Source: Deltaproteobacteria bacterium
GTDB lineage: Bacteria; Desulfobacterota; Desulfobulbia; Desulfobulbales; BM004
DNA length: 7,052 nucleotides
NCBI GenBank assembly: GCA_019313095.1
Contig: JAFDBU010000078.1
Location: 1-7,052, forward strand
Direction: 5' to 3'
Positions 1 to 5,896 of the stretch are shown here, piece after piece; within the stretch, counting starts at the first letter, position 1, and each line of letters begins with the position of its first letter. A model generated the notes under the pieces. That model had not been told where the DNA came from, did no database searches, and saw only the letters and a program-made list of their open reading frames with translations. The translations under genes were made by a program, and so were the position numbers.

Positions 1-233
1 AGGACAATAAACCAGAAGGAACTGATACCTAGCAGAAACATAAGTCCCCAGGCAATGAGGTGACCGACGGTGCCGCACCAGTTTGACGCTGAGGTATACG
101 AAGCAGCGTTTTTAACCGGCAGAGAATAGCTGACAAGGCACAGGAGCAGAAAAACAGCTGCAAAAAGCCCGGTGACAGCTATTGCTTCCTGGGCAAAATT
201 GGGGCCATCCTGCTTTTTAATAATTTTTGCCAT
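1..233 (-). CDS. ftsK: DNA translocase FtsK, N-terminal membrane part (partial, runs off the left edge)
   Basis: Only the first 77 codons are inside the window. The peptide starts MAKIIKKQDG and has a hydrophobic segment at about residues 18-37 (VTGLFAAVFLLLCLVSYSL). A short polar loop follows at about 38-55, then a second hydrophobic segment from about 56 to the window edge. A basic start, a first helix ending in 'LVSYSLP', a loop of about 20 residues with an Asn-x-Cys-Gly block, and a second helix is the pattern of the FtsK/SpoIIIE 4TM domain. That domain anchors the septal DNA pump, which moves chromosome ends during division. The codon before the ATG is an in-frame TAA, so no earlier start exists. 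No clear Shine-Dalgarno sequence precedes it. The ATPase and gamma domains lie outside the window, so the call rests on the membrane domain alone. Another small membrane protein remains possible. Confidence 0.72.
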   Translation of the reverse strand, partial: MAKIIKKQDGPNFAQEAIAVTGLFAAVFLLLCLVSYSLPVKNAASYTSASNWCGTVGHLIAWGLMFLLGISSFWFIV

Positions 234-289
234 TTAAAAAGGTGCAGTTGTAATAAGTTTCGGGGTCATTAACGGGGCTTATAACCATC

Positions 290-298
290 AATATAGCA
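290..298 (-). promoter_or_regulatory. possible extended -10 promoter for ftsK
   Basis: On the minus strand these bases read TGCTATATT, a TGn extended -10 element with a five-of-six match to TATAAT. A start site about 7 nt downstream would give a leader of about 50 nt before the ftsK ATG. No good -35 box stands 16-18 nt upstream, which is tolerated for extended -10 promoters. The ftsK gene could also be reached by readthrough from nusB. Confidence 0.35.
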
Positions 299-316
299 CG
301 GGTGCAATGCCTGTCT

Positions 317-364
317 GCATCGTACTTTTTTATGATGCCGACAAAAATGAATCCATCTCATTTT
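317..364 (-). terminator. two weak hairpins after nusB, possibly a poor terminator
   Basis: Just after the nusB stop the minus strand reads AAAATGA, a 7-nt loop, then TCATTTT and one more T (arms 358-364 and 344-350). This is a perfect 7-bp stem, but it has a single G-C pair and is therefore weak. A second stem, GCATC/GATGC (334-338 and 317-321), follows and has no U-tract after it. Together they could attenuate readthrough from nusB into ftsK. Neither has the GC-rich stem of a confident intrinsic terminator. Confidence 0.2.
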
Positions 365-367
365 GAA

Positions 368-802
368 TCAATCTGTTTTCAGCTGACCTTCTGCACTGGA
401 AGCTATATCCCTGGCCATACCATCCAGTATGCCGTTGATAAACGGCCCTGAATCATCGCTTGAAAAGCGCTTGGCAATCTCAACCGATTCATTTATCGCT
501 ACACTGGTCGGCACATCATCCTGATATTGCAGTTCAAAAACGGCAAGCCGCAGAATATTACGGTCAATGGCCGACATTCTTTCAAGGCGCCAGTTCTCCG
601 CATACCTGCTTATCAGCTGGTTTATGGCTTTTCTTTTCTCATGCACCCCATGCAGCAGTTTATGGGCATAGGGAATGGCCTTCTTGTTTACCTGGAAATG
701 GGCACAGAATTCTTCGAAATCCAAAAGACCGGCCCGGCCTGCCAATTCCTCCTGAAACAACGCCTGCAGTGCAAGTTCCCTGGATTTACGCCTGGTACCC
801 AT
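368..802 (-). CDS. nusB: transcription antitermination factor NusB
   Basis: This is a 144-residue all-helical protein, the usual length for NusB. NusB binds the boxA RNA element together with NusE (ribosomal protein S10) and helps RNA polymerase pass terminators, mainly in rRNA operons. Visible signatures are the basic N-terminus RRKSRELALQALFQ (about 4-17), which carries the RNA-binding arginines; the central helix ENWRLERMSAIDRNILRLA (about 69-87); and the C-terminal block VAINESVEIAKRFSSDDSGP followed by FINGILDGMA. The codon before the ATG is an in-frame TAA, fixing this as the earliest start. No good Shine-Dalgarno stands at the right distance, so translation may depend on coupling to ribH, which ends 22 nt upstream. 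Position directly after ribH is a common arrangement in Desulfobacterota and other proteobacteria. Confidence 0.96.
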   Translation of the reverse strand: MGTRRKSRELALQALFQEELAGRAGLLDFEEFCAHFQVNKKAIPYAHKLLHGVHEKRKAINQLISRYAENWRLERMSAIDRNILRLAVFELQYQDDVPTSVAINESVEIAKRFSSDDSGPFINGILDGMARDIASSAEGQLKTD

Positions 803-824
803 TTATGATATCGGTGATCCCCGA

Positions 825-1289
825 CTAAATCTGACCCAGTAGGTTTATCATTTCAATGGCGGTCAGGGCAGCCTCGCTTCCCTTGTTACCTGCCTTGGAA
901 CCCGCCCTTTCTATGGCCTGTTCAATGGTATCCGTGGTAAGGACCCCGAAGATTGTCGGCACCCCGGAATCAAGGCCGATCTTGGCAATGCCTTTGGCAG
1001 CCTCATTGGCAACCAGATCGTAATGGGACGTGGCTCCCCGGATAACGGCGCCTAAGCAAATAATTGCATCATAACTGCCTGATTTTGCCATTTTTTGTGC
1101 CATTATAGGTATTTCGAAAGCACCCGGTACCCGGGCCACATCAATAGCTCCTTCTTCAGCCCCGGATCTGAGTAGTGTGTCCAGCGCGCCCTCCAAAAGC
1201 TTTTCAGAAACAAAAGAATTAAACCTGGAAACAATAATACCAAACTTTTTCCCCGTGGCCTGCAGATCTCCTTCAATATATGTCGCCAT
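825..1289 (-). CDS. ribH: 6,7-dimethyl-8-ribityllumazine synthase
   Basis: RibH condenses 5-amino-6-ribitylaminouracil with 3,4-dihydroxy-2-butanone 4-phosphate to give lumazine, the penultimate step of riboflavin synthesis. The family forms pentamers or 60-mer capsids. The 154-residue length is standard. Substrate-site motifs are all present: SRFN (21-24), VPGAFEIP (54-61), [12 protein letters not shown] (80-91) with the catalytic histidine at 89, and [20 protein letters not shown] (115-134) with the phosphate-binding arginine at 128. A strong Shine-Dalgarno, AAGGAG, stands 8 nt before the ATG. The gene lies 77 nt after ribBA and 22 nt before nusB and is almost certainly co-transcribed with both. 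No key residue is missing. Confidence 0.98.
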   Translation of the reverse strand: MATYIEGDLQATGKKFGIIVSRFNSFVSEKLLEGALDTLLRSGAEEGAIDVARVPGAFEIPIMAQKMAKSGSYDAIICLGAVIRGATSHYDLVANEAAKGIAKIGLDSGVPTIFGVLTTDTIEQAIERAGSKAGNKGSEAALTAIEMINLLGQI

Positions 1290-1329
1290 CTATTGTTCTC
1301 CTTATCCGTTCCCTGTTGGTTCAATTTTC

Positions 1330-1351
1330 GAGTAGGCGGTATACCCCACTC
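1330..1351 (-). other. inverted repeat in the ribBA-ribH spacer
   Basis: The 77-nt spacer holds an imperfect hairpin. On the minus strand GAGTGGGG, a TATA loop, and CCgCCtACTC pair over 8 bp with two single-base bulges. The core, 1338-1345, is the perfect palindrome GGTATACC. No U-tract follows, so it is not an intrinsic terminator. It could be an mRNA-processing or stabilising structure, or chance. Confidence 0.25.
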
Positions 1352-1366
1352 CATAACTTAATTATA

Positions 1367-2590
1367 TTATAATTCTGTGTTTTCCGGCAGGTTGAGGAGA
1401 TGCCCCATCTTGTCCTTTTTGCATTTCAGATACGATATGTTCTCTGGCACGGGTTTTATTTCAATGGACTGCCGGCTGGTTACCTCCAGATCATATCCTT
1501 CAAGCCCGACTATTTTCTTGGGATTATTGGTAAGCAGGCACATCTTGCGCACTCCCAGATCCCTTAATATCTGGGCTCCGATGCCATAATCCCGCAAATC
1601 AGGCTTGAAACCGAGCGCCTGATTGGCGTCTACTGTATCAAGCCCTTCATTATCCTGCAAGGCATAGGCCTTCAGCTTGTTGATCAAGCCGATGCCGCGG
1701 CCTTCCTGACGCATGTAGAGAATAACTCCTGTACCGGCCTCGGAAACCATACGCATGGCTTCCTGTAGCTGGGCGCCGCAATCACAGCGGTCAGAACCGA
1801 AGACATCGCCCGTAAGGCATTCCGAATGGACCCGCACCATGATCTCCCTGTCCGGTTCAATCTCACCCCTGACCAGGGCAAGATGCTCATGCTTGTCAAC
1901 ATCATTTGAATAGACAATAGCCCTGAACTCTCCGCCGAAATGTGAGGGCAGCCTGGCTTCCACCGCACGATGTACCAGGGTGTCACGCCGGAGTCGGTAG
2001 GCGACAAGATCTGCAATGGTGGCAATTTTCATATTGTGTTCAACAGCAAATTTTTCCAGGTCAGGCATACGGGCCATGGTCCCGTCATCCTTCATAATCT
2101 CACATATCACCCCGGCAGGTCTCAAGCCGGCCAGGCGGGCCAGGTCGACAGAACCCTCTGTCTGGCCTGTCCGTTCGAGCACACCGCCCTTACGGGCCCT
2201 TAACGGGAAAATATGTCCCGGACTCACCAGGTCTTCAGGTCTGGCTGCCGGATCAACAGCTACCTGGACCGTCCTGGCCCTGTCTGCTGCAGAAATTCCT
2301 GTTGTCACTCCTGTTCTGGCCTCGATGCTCACCGTAAAACCAGTTTCAAAGGGTGATCTGTTCTTCTCAACCATCATGGGCAGGTTTAATTTTTTTACCA
2401 GTGTACGGTCCAGGGTGAGACAGATAAGTCCCCGGCCGTATTTGGCCATAAAATTTATGGCCTCAGGTGTTACGGATTCGGCGGCCATGCAAAGATCACC
2501 TTCATTTTCCCGATCCTCATCATCGACCAGGATGACCATCTTTCCTGCCCTGATATCTTCAATTACCTCTTCAATTCTGGAAACCGCCAT
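1367..2590 (-). CDS. ribBA: bifunctional DHBP synthase / GTP cyclohydrolase II
   Basis: This 407-residue fusion carries both entry reactions of riboflavin synthesis. The N-terminal RibB domain (about 1-200) makes 3,4-dihydroxy-2-butanone 4-phosphate from ribulose 5-phosphate. It has the acidic metal/substrate loop [11 protein letters not shown] (23-33), [12 protein letters not shown] (96-107), [14 protein letters not shown] (123-136) and [13 protein letters not shown] (162-174), including H126 and E164. The C-terminal RibA domain (about 208-405) opens GTP. It has [21 protein letters not shown] at about 255-275 with the three zinc cysteines C258, C269 and C271, then [11 protein letters not shown] (292-302) and [12 protein letters not shown] (331-342). 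Both active sites look complete, unlike RibBA homologues in which one half has decayed. The start has AAAGG 9 nt upstream. It follows ribE after 48 nt. Confidence 0.98.
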   Translation of the reverse strand: MAVSRIEEVIEDIRAGKMVILVDDEDRENEGDLCMAAESVTPEAINFMAKYGRGLICLTLDRTLVKKLNLPMMVEKNRSPFETGFTVSIEARTGVTTGISAADRARTVQVAVDPAARPEDLVSPGHIFPLRARKGGVLERTGQTEGSVDLARLAGLRPAGVICEIMKDDGTMARMPDLEKFAVEHNMKIATIADLVAYRLRRDTLVHRAVEARLPSHFGGEFRAIVYSNDVDKHEHLALVRGEIEPDREIMVRVHSECLTGDVFGSDRCDCGAQLQEAMRMVSEAGTGVILYMRQEGRGIGLINKLKAYALQDNEGLDTVDANQALGFKPDLRDYGIGAQILRDLGVRKMCLLTNNPKKIVGLEGYDLEVTSRQSIEIKPVPENISYLKCKKDKMGHLLNLPENTEL

Positions 2591-2638
2591 AAAACTATAC
2601 CTTTACAATTAAGCTGATTTGCACAACGCATCATACGT

Positions 2639-3298
2639 TTATTTCATAAAACCGTGCTTGGCCAGAAACTCCGGATTGATCGCCCCGTGGGACTTCTGGG
2701 TTTCGTCCTCCCATGTCTGCAGCATTTTCTCCACATACTTACCGATCAGATCAACCTCAATATTCACTGTATCACCCTGCTGCAGGCTTCCCAAAAGGGT
2801 GACTTCCAGCGTGTGGGGAATGACGACAATGGAAAATGTCTTATCATTGCAGCTGTTAACGGTCAGGCTGGTACCATCAATTGCTATGGAGCCCTTTTCA
2901 ATAATATACCTGGTCAATCCGGCAGGCACCCCGAAAGTGAACCGGAAAAAATCGCCGAGTGGCTTCCTTTCAAGAACCGTGGATACTGCATCCACGTGAC
3001 CGCTGACCATATGTCCCCCGAGTCTGTCGCTTAAACGCAGGGCTCTTTCCAGGTTAACCTTACTGCCGACGGAAAGTTTGCCCAGATTTGTTCGGGCCAG
3101 GCTTTCTGGTGAAACATCCACCGTAAACTTTCTGAGACTTATGTTCCTGGCGGTCAGGCAGACACCGTTGACAGCAATGGATTCTCCTTCTTCAGGATCG
3201 TTCAGGTCAAAACCTGATTCCAGGCTGAAAATCATACCACTCCCGGAAGATCTTTTCCCTACAACTTTTCCCTGACCCAAAATTATACCGGTAAACAT
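2639..3298 (-). CDS. ribE: riboflavin synthase, alpha subunit
   Basis: This enzyme dismutates two molecules of 6,7-dimethyl-8-ribityllumazine into riboflavin and 5-amino-6-ribitylaminouracil; the latter is recycled by RibH. The 219-residue protein has the two tandem lumazine-binding barrels of the family. The first (about 1-97) starts MFTGII, carries GESIAVNGVCLT (38-49) with the cysteine at 47, and ends VNLERALRL (81-89). The second (about 98-197) starts after GGHMVSGHVD (94-103), carries GSIAIDGTSLTVN (136-148) and IPHTLEVTLL, and ends GDTVNIEVDLIGKYVE. A tail of about 25 residues after the second barrel is slightly longer than usual. Only a weak Shine-Dalgarno (GGTG) precedes the ATG, and a run of eight A stands just upstream of it. 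The symbol ribE is used here; some genomes call this gene ribC. Confidence 0.97.
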   Translation of the reverse strand: MFTGIILGQGKVVGKRSSGSGMIFSLESGFDLNDPEEGESIAVNGVCLTARNISLRKFTVDVSPESLARTNLGKLSVGSKVNLERALRLSDRLGGHMVSGHVDAVSTVLERKPLGDFFRFTFGVPAGLTRYIIEKGSIAIDGTSLTVNSCNDKTFSIVVIPHTLEVTLLGSLQQGDTVNIEVDLIGKYVEKMLQTWEDETQKSHGAINPEFLAKHGFMK

Positions 3299-3351
3299 TG
3301 CAACACCATTTTTTTTGTATCGCCGACTGACTTTTTCCAGAGTATAAGGTC

Positions 3352-3939
3352 CTACGCGATCCCCTGTTCAACCTGGGCTGCTTTGTCCATAAAGTCCCGG
3401 GCATGTCTCGTGTGCCTGAAGTTCTTATGGATAGAAGCAATGGTCCTGTAGGTATCTGCTGACTTCTGCCGCTCCCCCATCTTCAAATAAAGGGCGGCCA
3501 GCTCTTCCATTGTGGCGACAGTGCCGGCAGGGTTATTATACCCTGCATAGATATCTATCACATTAAGATAATGTTTCACGGCCTCATCAAACTGCTTCAA
3601 GGCTTTCCGGGACTGCGCCATTTTTTTCAGCAGAGCGATGAGACTGAACTTGTCATTTTCTTTGTCACATATGTCAAAGGCGCGCTGATAATGAATCATG
3701 GCCTTATCATATTCCTCCCGACCGGCACAGATATCCCCGAGCTGGTCCGAGGCGTTCGCCACACCCTTGTCGTCCCCTTTCTGTTCAAAACCTAAAAGGG
3801 CGTTATGGAAAAATGCTGCAGCCTGAACTTCATCACCGGCTCCACGCAATTCCTTACCCTTATTGTAATCAGTTTGAGCCGGCTCTTCCTCTGCCGGAAT
3901 TTTCTGGTTTATTTCCTCTTCATCTTTATGATTACTCAC
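3352..3939 (-). CDS. tetratricopeptide-repeat protein (second TPR gene of the trio), unknown role
   Basis: This is a 195-residue soluble protein with no signal peptide and no membrane segment. After an acidic, glutamate-rich start (about 6-20) it is made of helical pairs spaced about 40 residues apart, at about 22-55, 59-92, 99-132 and 139-172. Typical TPR positions include 'YDKAMIHYQRAFDI' (77-90), 'FDEAVKHYLNVIDIY' (117-131) and 'QKSADTYRTIASIH' (158-171). The 40-residue spacing is that of the longer TPR variety found in bacterial and LGN-type scaffolds, different from the 34-residue repeats of the other TPR gene nearby. The start is GTG at 3937-3939, chosen because AAGGAG lies 6 nt before it. 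That Shine-Dalgarno overlaps the stop codon of the HEAT gene, which points to linked translation. Function is unknown; binding of partner proteins is an inference from the fold. Confidence 0.85.
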   Translation of the reverse strand: MSNHKDEEEINQKIPAEEEPAQTDYNKGKELRGAGDEVQAAAFFHNALLGFEQKGDDKGVANASDQLGDICAGREEYDKAMIHYQRAFDICDKENDKFSLIALLKKMAQSRKALKQFDEAVKHYLNVIDIYAGYNNPAGTVATMEELAALYLKMGERQKSADTYRTIASIHKNFRHTRHARDFMDKAAQVEQGIA

Positions 3940-3945
3940 TTTTTT

Positions 3946-3951
3946 CTCCTT
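3946..3951 (-). promoter_or_regulatory. Shine-Dalgarno deciding the GTG start of the second TPR gene
   Basis: AAGGAG on the minus strand lies 6 nt before the GTG at 3937-3939 and shares its AA with the TAA stop of the HEAT gene (3950-3952). It is one of the two AAGGAG-type sites in the window (the other is before ribH) and supports GTG rather than a later codon as start. Confidence 0.75.
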
Positions 3952-5065
3952 ACGATTCCATCGATTGCATAGCTTCTCCAGCCAAAGCGCCTATACTTGT
4001 CTCAACAGGCCGCCCGTTTTCAAAGATTATCACCGGGGTTTTGTCTTCCTGCAGCATCCTGATTTTGCCTGCAACTTCCTTTGCCTTAAGACGCCCAAGA
4101 ATCCTTAACATGTGACCTTTTACCGCAGCAACCGGACTATCCAGAAGTCCGACTAGCTGGTAAAATGAAGTGTTCCGTACCAGATCAGGCCGTCTCTCCG
4201 CTATGGTCCCCAAGGCCCACAAAACCTGAACGCAGGTTGACGGGTCACTGATATAGGCTAAAAGGTACCGCGTAAAAGAGCCATAGATATCAGGTCTGCC
4301 TGCGATAATAAAACCGATAGATTCCACTGCCCCCCAGTTGGAAGAAGCGGAATCGGAACAGGCCTCAAAAAGCAGATGCAGCAAATCGCTCACCATACCT
4401 GGCTTACGTGTTGCAACCCTGCTGCCGACCTCGCCGATTAGGGCGGCAATAGCCCAGCGCCTGACTTCATCAGGTTCATAAAGTTGACGCTGCAGCAGAC
4501 GCAGGGTTTTCTTGTCGTCAAAACTTAAGGCCACTAGGCCTTCGATATCACTGTCTTGCACCATTTCCCGGACAAGATTCTTATTGGCTTTTTTTCTTAT
4601 CCGCTGGGGATCAGGCTTTTCTTCCACCTGGATTTTCACCTGGGCGCCACCTGATTCGGCAGCTGGGGATTTTCTCTGCTGGTTAAACCTGGCCGTTAAT
4701 TCACCCAAGCTTTCCTGCAGCCGGATAAAATAGAGCACGCCACGGATAATCCTGCCGTCAAGATTTCTTTTCTCTACTACCTGGTGTGTAATCTCGTCAT
4801 AATCCTCTATACGTCCGGTCAGATAATCTTGGTCAGGCAGGAGATCCCAGGCCAGTTCCCAGTTATCGTTACAGGCATACACCAAACATTCGACCATGGC
4901 AGCACCGATATTAAAACCTGTGGGATCACTGGCATATACCGCAGCGCATTCACAGCTGCCAAGGGCAAATTCTCCCAATTTTCTTTCATCAGGATATTGT
5001 GGCCTGCCCACATCCTGACCACAGAATGGGCACCAGGGCCTGGTCTTCAGGGTTGTTTTGGACAT
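3950..5065 (-). CDS. zinc-ribbon-like / HEAT-repeat protein, conserved but of unknown function
   Basis: This is a 371-residue soluble protein with three parts. Residues about 10-125 form a domain that opens with CPFCG (C12, C15) and continues to CEC (C38, C40), a CxxC-x22-CxC set suited to binding one zinc. Conserved-looking blocks follow: VYASDPTGFNIGAAMVE (43-59), NWELAWDLLPDQDY (68-81) and GRIIRGVLYFIRLQ (104-117). A charged linker (about 126-160) leads to HEAT-like helical repeats (about 185-335), for example 'DEVRRWAIAALIGEVGS' and 'STCVQVLWALGTIAERRPDL'. From memory, the overall pattern recalls proteins of sulfate-reducing Desulfobacterota labelled DVU0298 family; this was not searched. 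The start at 5065 follows the upstream TPR stop by one base (TGAtATG). An in-frame ATG at 5083 would overlap that gene and has no better ribosome site. No enzyme motif was seen. Confidence 0.85.
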   Translation of the reverse strand: MSKTTLKTRPWCPFCGQDVGRPQYPDERKLGEFALGSCECAAVYASDPTGFNIGAAMVECLVYACNDNWELAWDLLPDQDYLTGRIEDYDEITHQVVEKRNLDGRIIRGVLYFIRLQESLGELTARFNQQRKSPAAESGGAQVKIQVEEKPDPQRIRKKANKNLVREMVQDSDIEGLVALSFDDKKTLRLLQRQLYEPDEVRRWAIAALIGEVGSRVATRKPGMVSDLLHLLFEACSDSASSNWGAVESIGFIIAGRPDIYGSFTRYLLAYISDPSTCVQVLWALGTIAERRPDLVRNTSFYQLVGLLDSPVAAVKGHMLRILGRLKAKEVAGKIRMLQEDKTPVIIFENGRPVETSIGALAGEAMQSMES

Positions 5066-5066
5066 A

Positions 5067-5699
5067 TCAGGAAATCTCTGCATTTAAGGCATCAAGAAAA
5101 CGCTGATCAACGTCATAGCCAAGCGCAACTGCCTTTTCAATATGTTTTCGGGCCGCCTTGAACTCACCATTATAATAGAATGCCACGGCGAGGTTGTTGT
5201 GGGCCATTGGGAAATCAGGTTCCAGTTTCACCGCCTGCTGCGCTGCTTCCAGGGCCTTTTCATCGTTTCTGAGCATGAGATGAACCGAGGTCATATTGAT
5301 CCATACAGTTACCAGGCCTGGATCATGCTTGACTGCATCCGTATAGTATTCCAAGGCCCTTAAGGCATCCCCTTTGTTCTGCCAAATCAACCCAAGATTA
5401 GCATGGGCCTGGGCCGAAGCACTATTAATATTAAGCGCCTGCTCATTAACCGCCAGGGCCTTTTCAATGTTGCCTTGGTCAAAATACATCGCTCCCAGAT
5501 TAATAAGGCTTTCCACAGAAAATGGATCCAGTTCAATGGCTTTCTCCAGTTCAGCCACTGCCTCAGCAAAACGTCCGGCCTTGCGATAAACCAGCCCGAG
5601 ATTGTGATGCGCCATAACCGATTCCGGTTTTTCAGCACATTTCTGTTCCATCTCTTTTATAACTTTATTTAAATCTTCCTTTTTGTTGTTTTCTGACAT
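5067..5699 (-). CDS. tetratricopeptide-repeat protein (first TPR gene of the trio), unknown role
   Basis: This is a 210-residue soluble protein with a charged N-terminus (about 1-26) and five classical 34-residue TPR units at about 28-61, 62-95, 96-129, 130-163 and 164-197. Each shows the consensus W/N-L-G-Y-A-P pattern, for example 'AHHNLGLVYRKAGRFAEAV' (30-48), 'LINLGAMYFDQGNIEKAL' and 'AHNNLAVAFYYNGEFKAA'. Each unit ends in a D/N/E-P or similar turn. There is no signal peptide, membrane helix or catalytic domain, so it is probably a cytoplasmic protein-binding scaffold. AAGGA (5708-5712) lies 8 nt before the ATG. It is the first gene after the 197-nt gap following ribF, so it may head a transcript with the HEAT and second TPR genes. 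The HEAT gene begins one base after its stop. The specific partner cannot be told from sequence. Confidence 0.88.
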   Translation of the reverse strand: MSENNKKEDLNKVIKEMEQKCAEKPESVMAHHNLGLVYRKAGRFAEAVAELEKAIELDPFSVESLINLGAMYFDQGNIEKALAVNEQALNINSASAQAHANLGLIWQNKGDALRALEYYTDAVKHDPGLVTVWINMTSVHLMLRNDEKALEAAQQAVKLEPDFPMAHNNLAVAFYYNGEFKAARKHIEKAVALGYDVDQRFLDALNAEIS

Positions 5700-5896
5700 T
5701 GTTACTTTCCTTATCTTTTCGTTTTAAGAAACTTTCTTTCACTGATTATCTTAATGTGAGATTCGGTCTCATCTATTCAACACCTGTTGCAAAACCAGAA
5801 AATTGAAGCGGCGCACTGCAAAAAATTTCCATACAATATAGGCATGAAACATGGATGCGCAAGGGAAAAACAGCGAATAAATAAATGAAGGGCCAT
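5700..5896. other. intergenic region between ribF and the first TPR gene
   Basis: No coding region was recognised in these 197 nt. The stretch is rather A/T-rich and has a candidate minus-strand promoter at 5835-5862. It also holds two short inverted repeats. One is TGAGA-ttcgg-TCTCA (5757-5771), inside what would be the untranslated leader. The other is CATG-aaa-CATG (5843-5853), inside the promoter spacer. Either could be a regulator site or chance. No FMN-riboswitch sequence blocks were recognised. Confidence 0.5.
5835..5862 (-). promoter_or_regulatory. possible promoter upstream of the TPR-HEAT-TPR genes
   Basis: On the minus strand TTGCGC (5857-5862) and TATATT (5835-5840) are separated by 16 nt. 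The -10 matches five of six consensus bases; the -35 matches only three. The leader to the first TPR start would be about 130 nt. A CATG-n3-CATG repeat fills part of the spacer. Confidence 0.3.

Noticed and set aside
460..828. 122-codon plus-strand frame opposite nusB
   Set aside because: It is antisense to a complete nusB, and its composition is typical of a shadow frame.
2016..2612. 198-codon plus-strand open frame opposite ribBA
   Set aside because: It lies fully antisense to a gene with both catalytic domains intact, has no recognisable protein pattern (serine/arginine-rich filler), and looks like a byproduct of codon use on the other strand.
5065..5083. Alternative ATG at 5083 as the start of the HEAT protein
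   Set aside because: It would add six residues and overlap the upstream TPR gene by 17 nt with no better ribosome site. The TGAtATG junction at 5065 is the more typical coupled start, though 5083 is not excluded.
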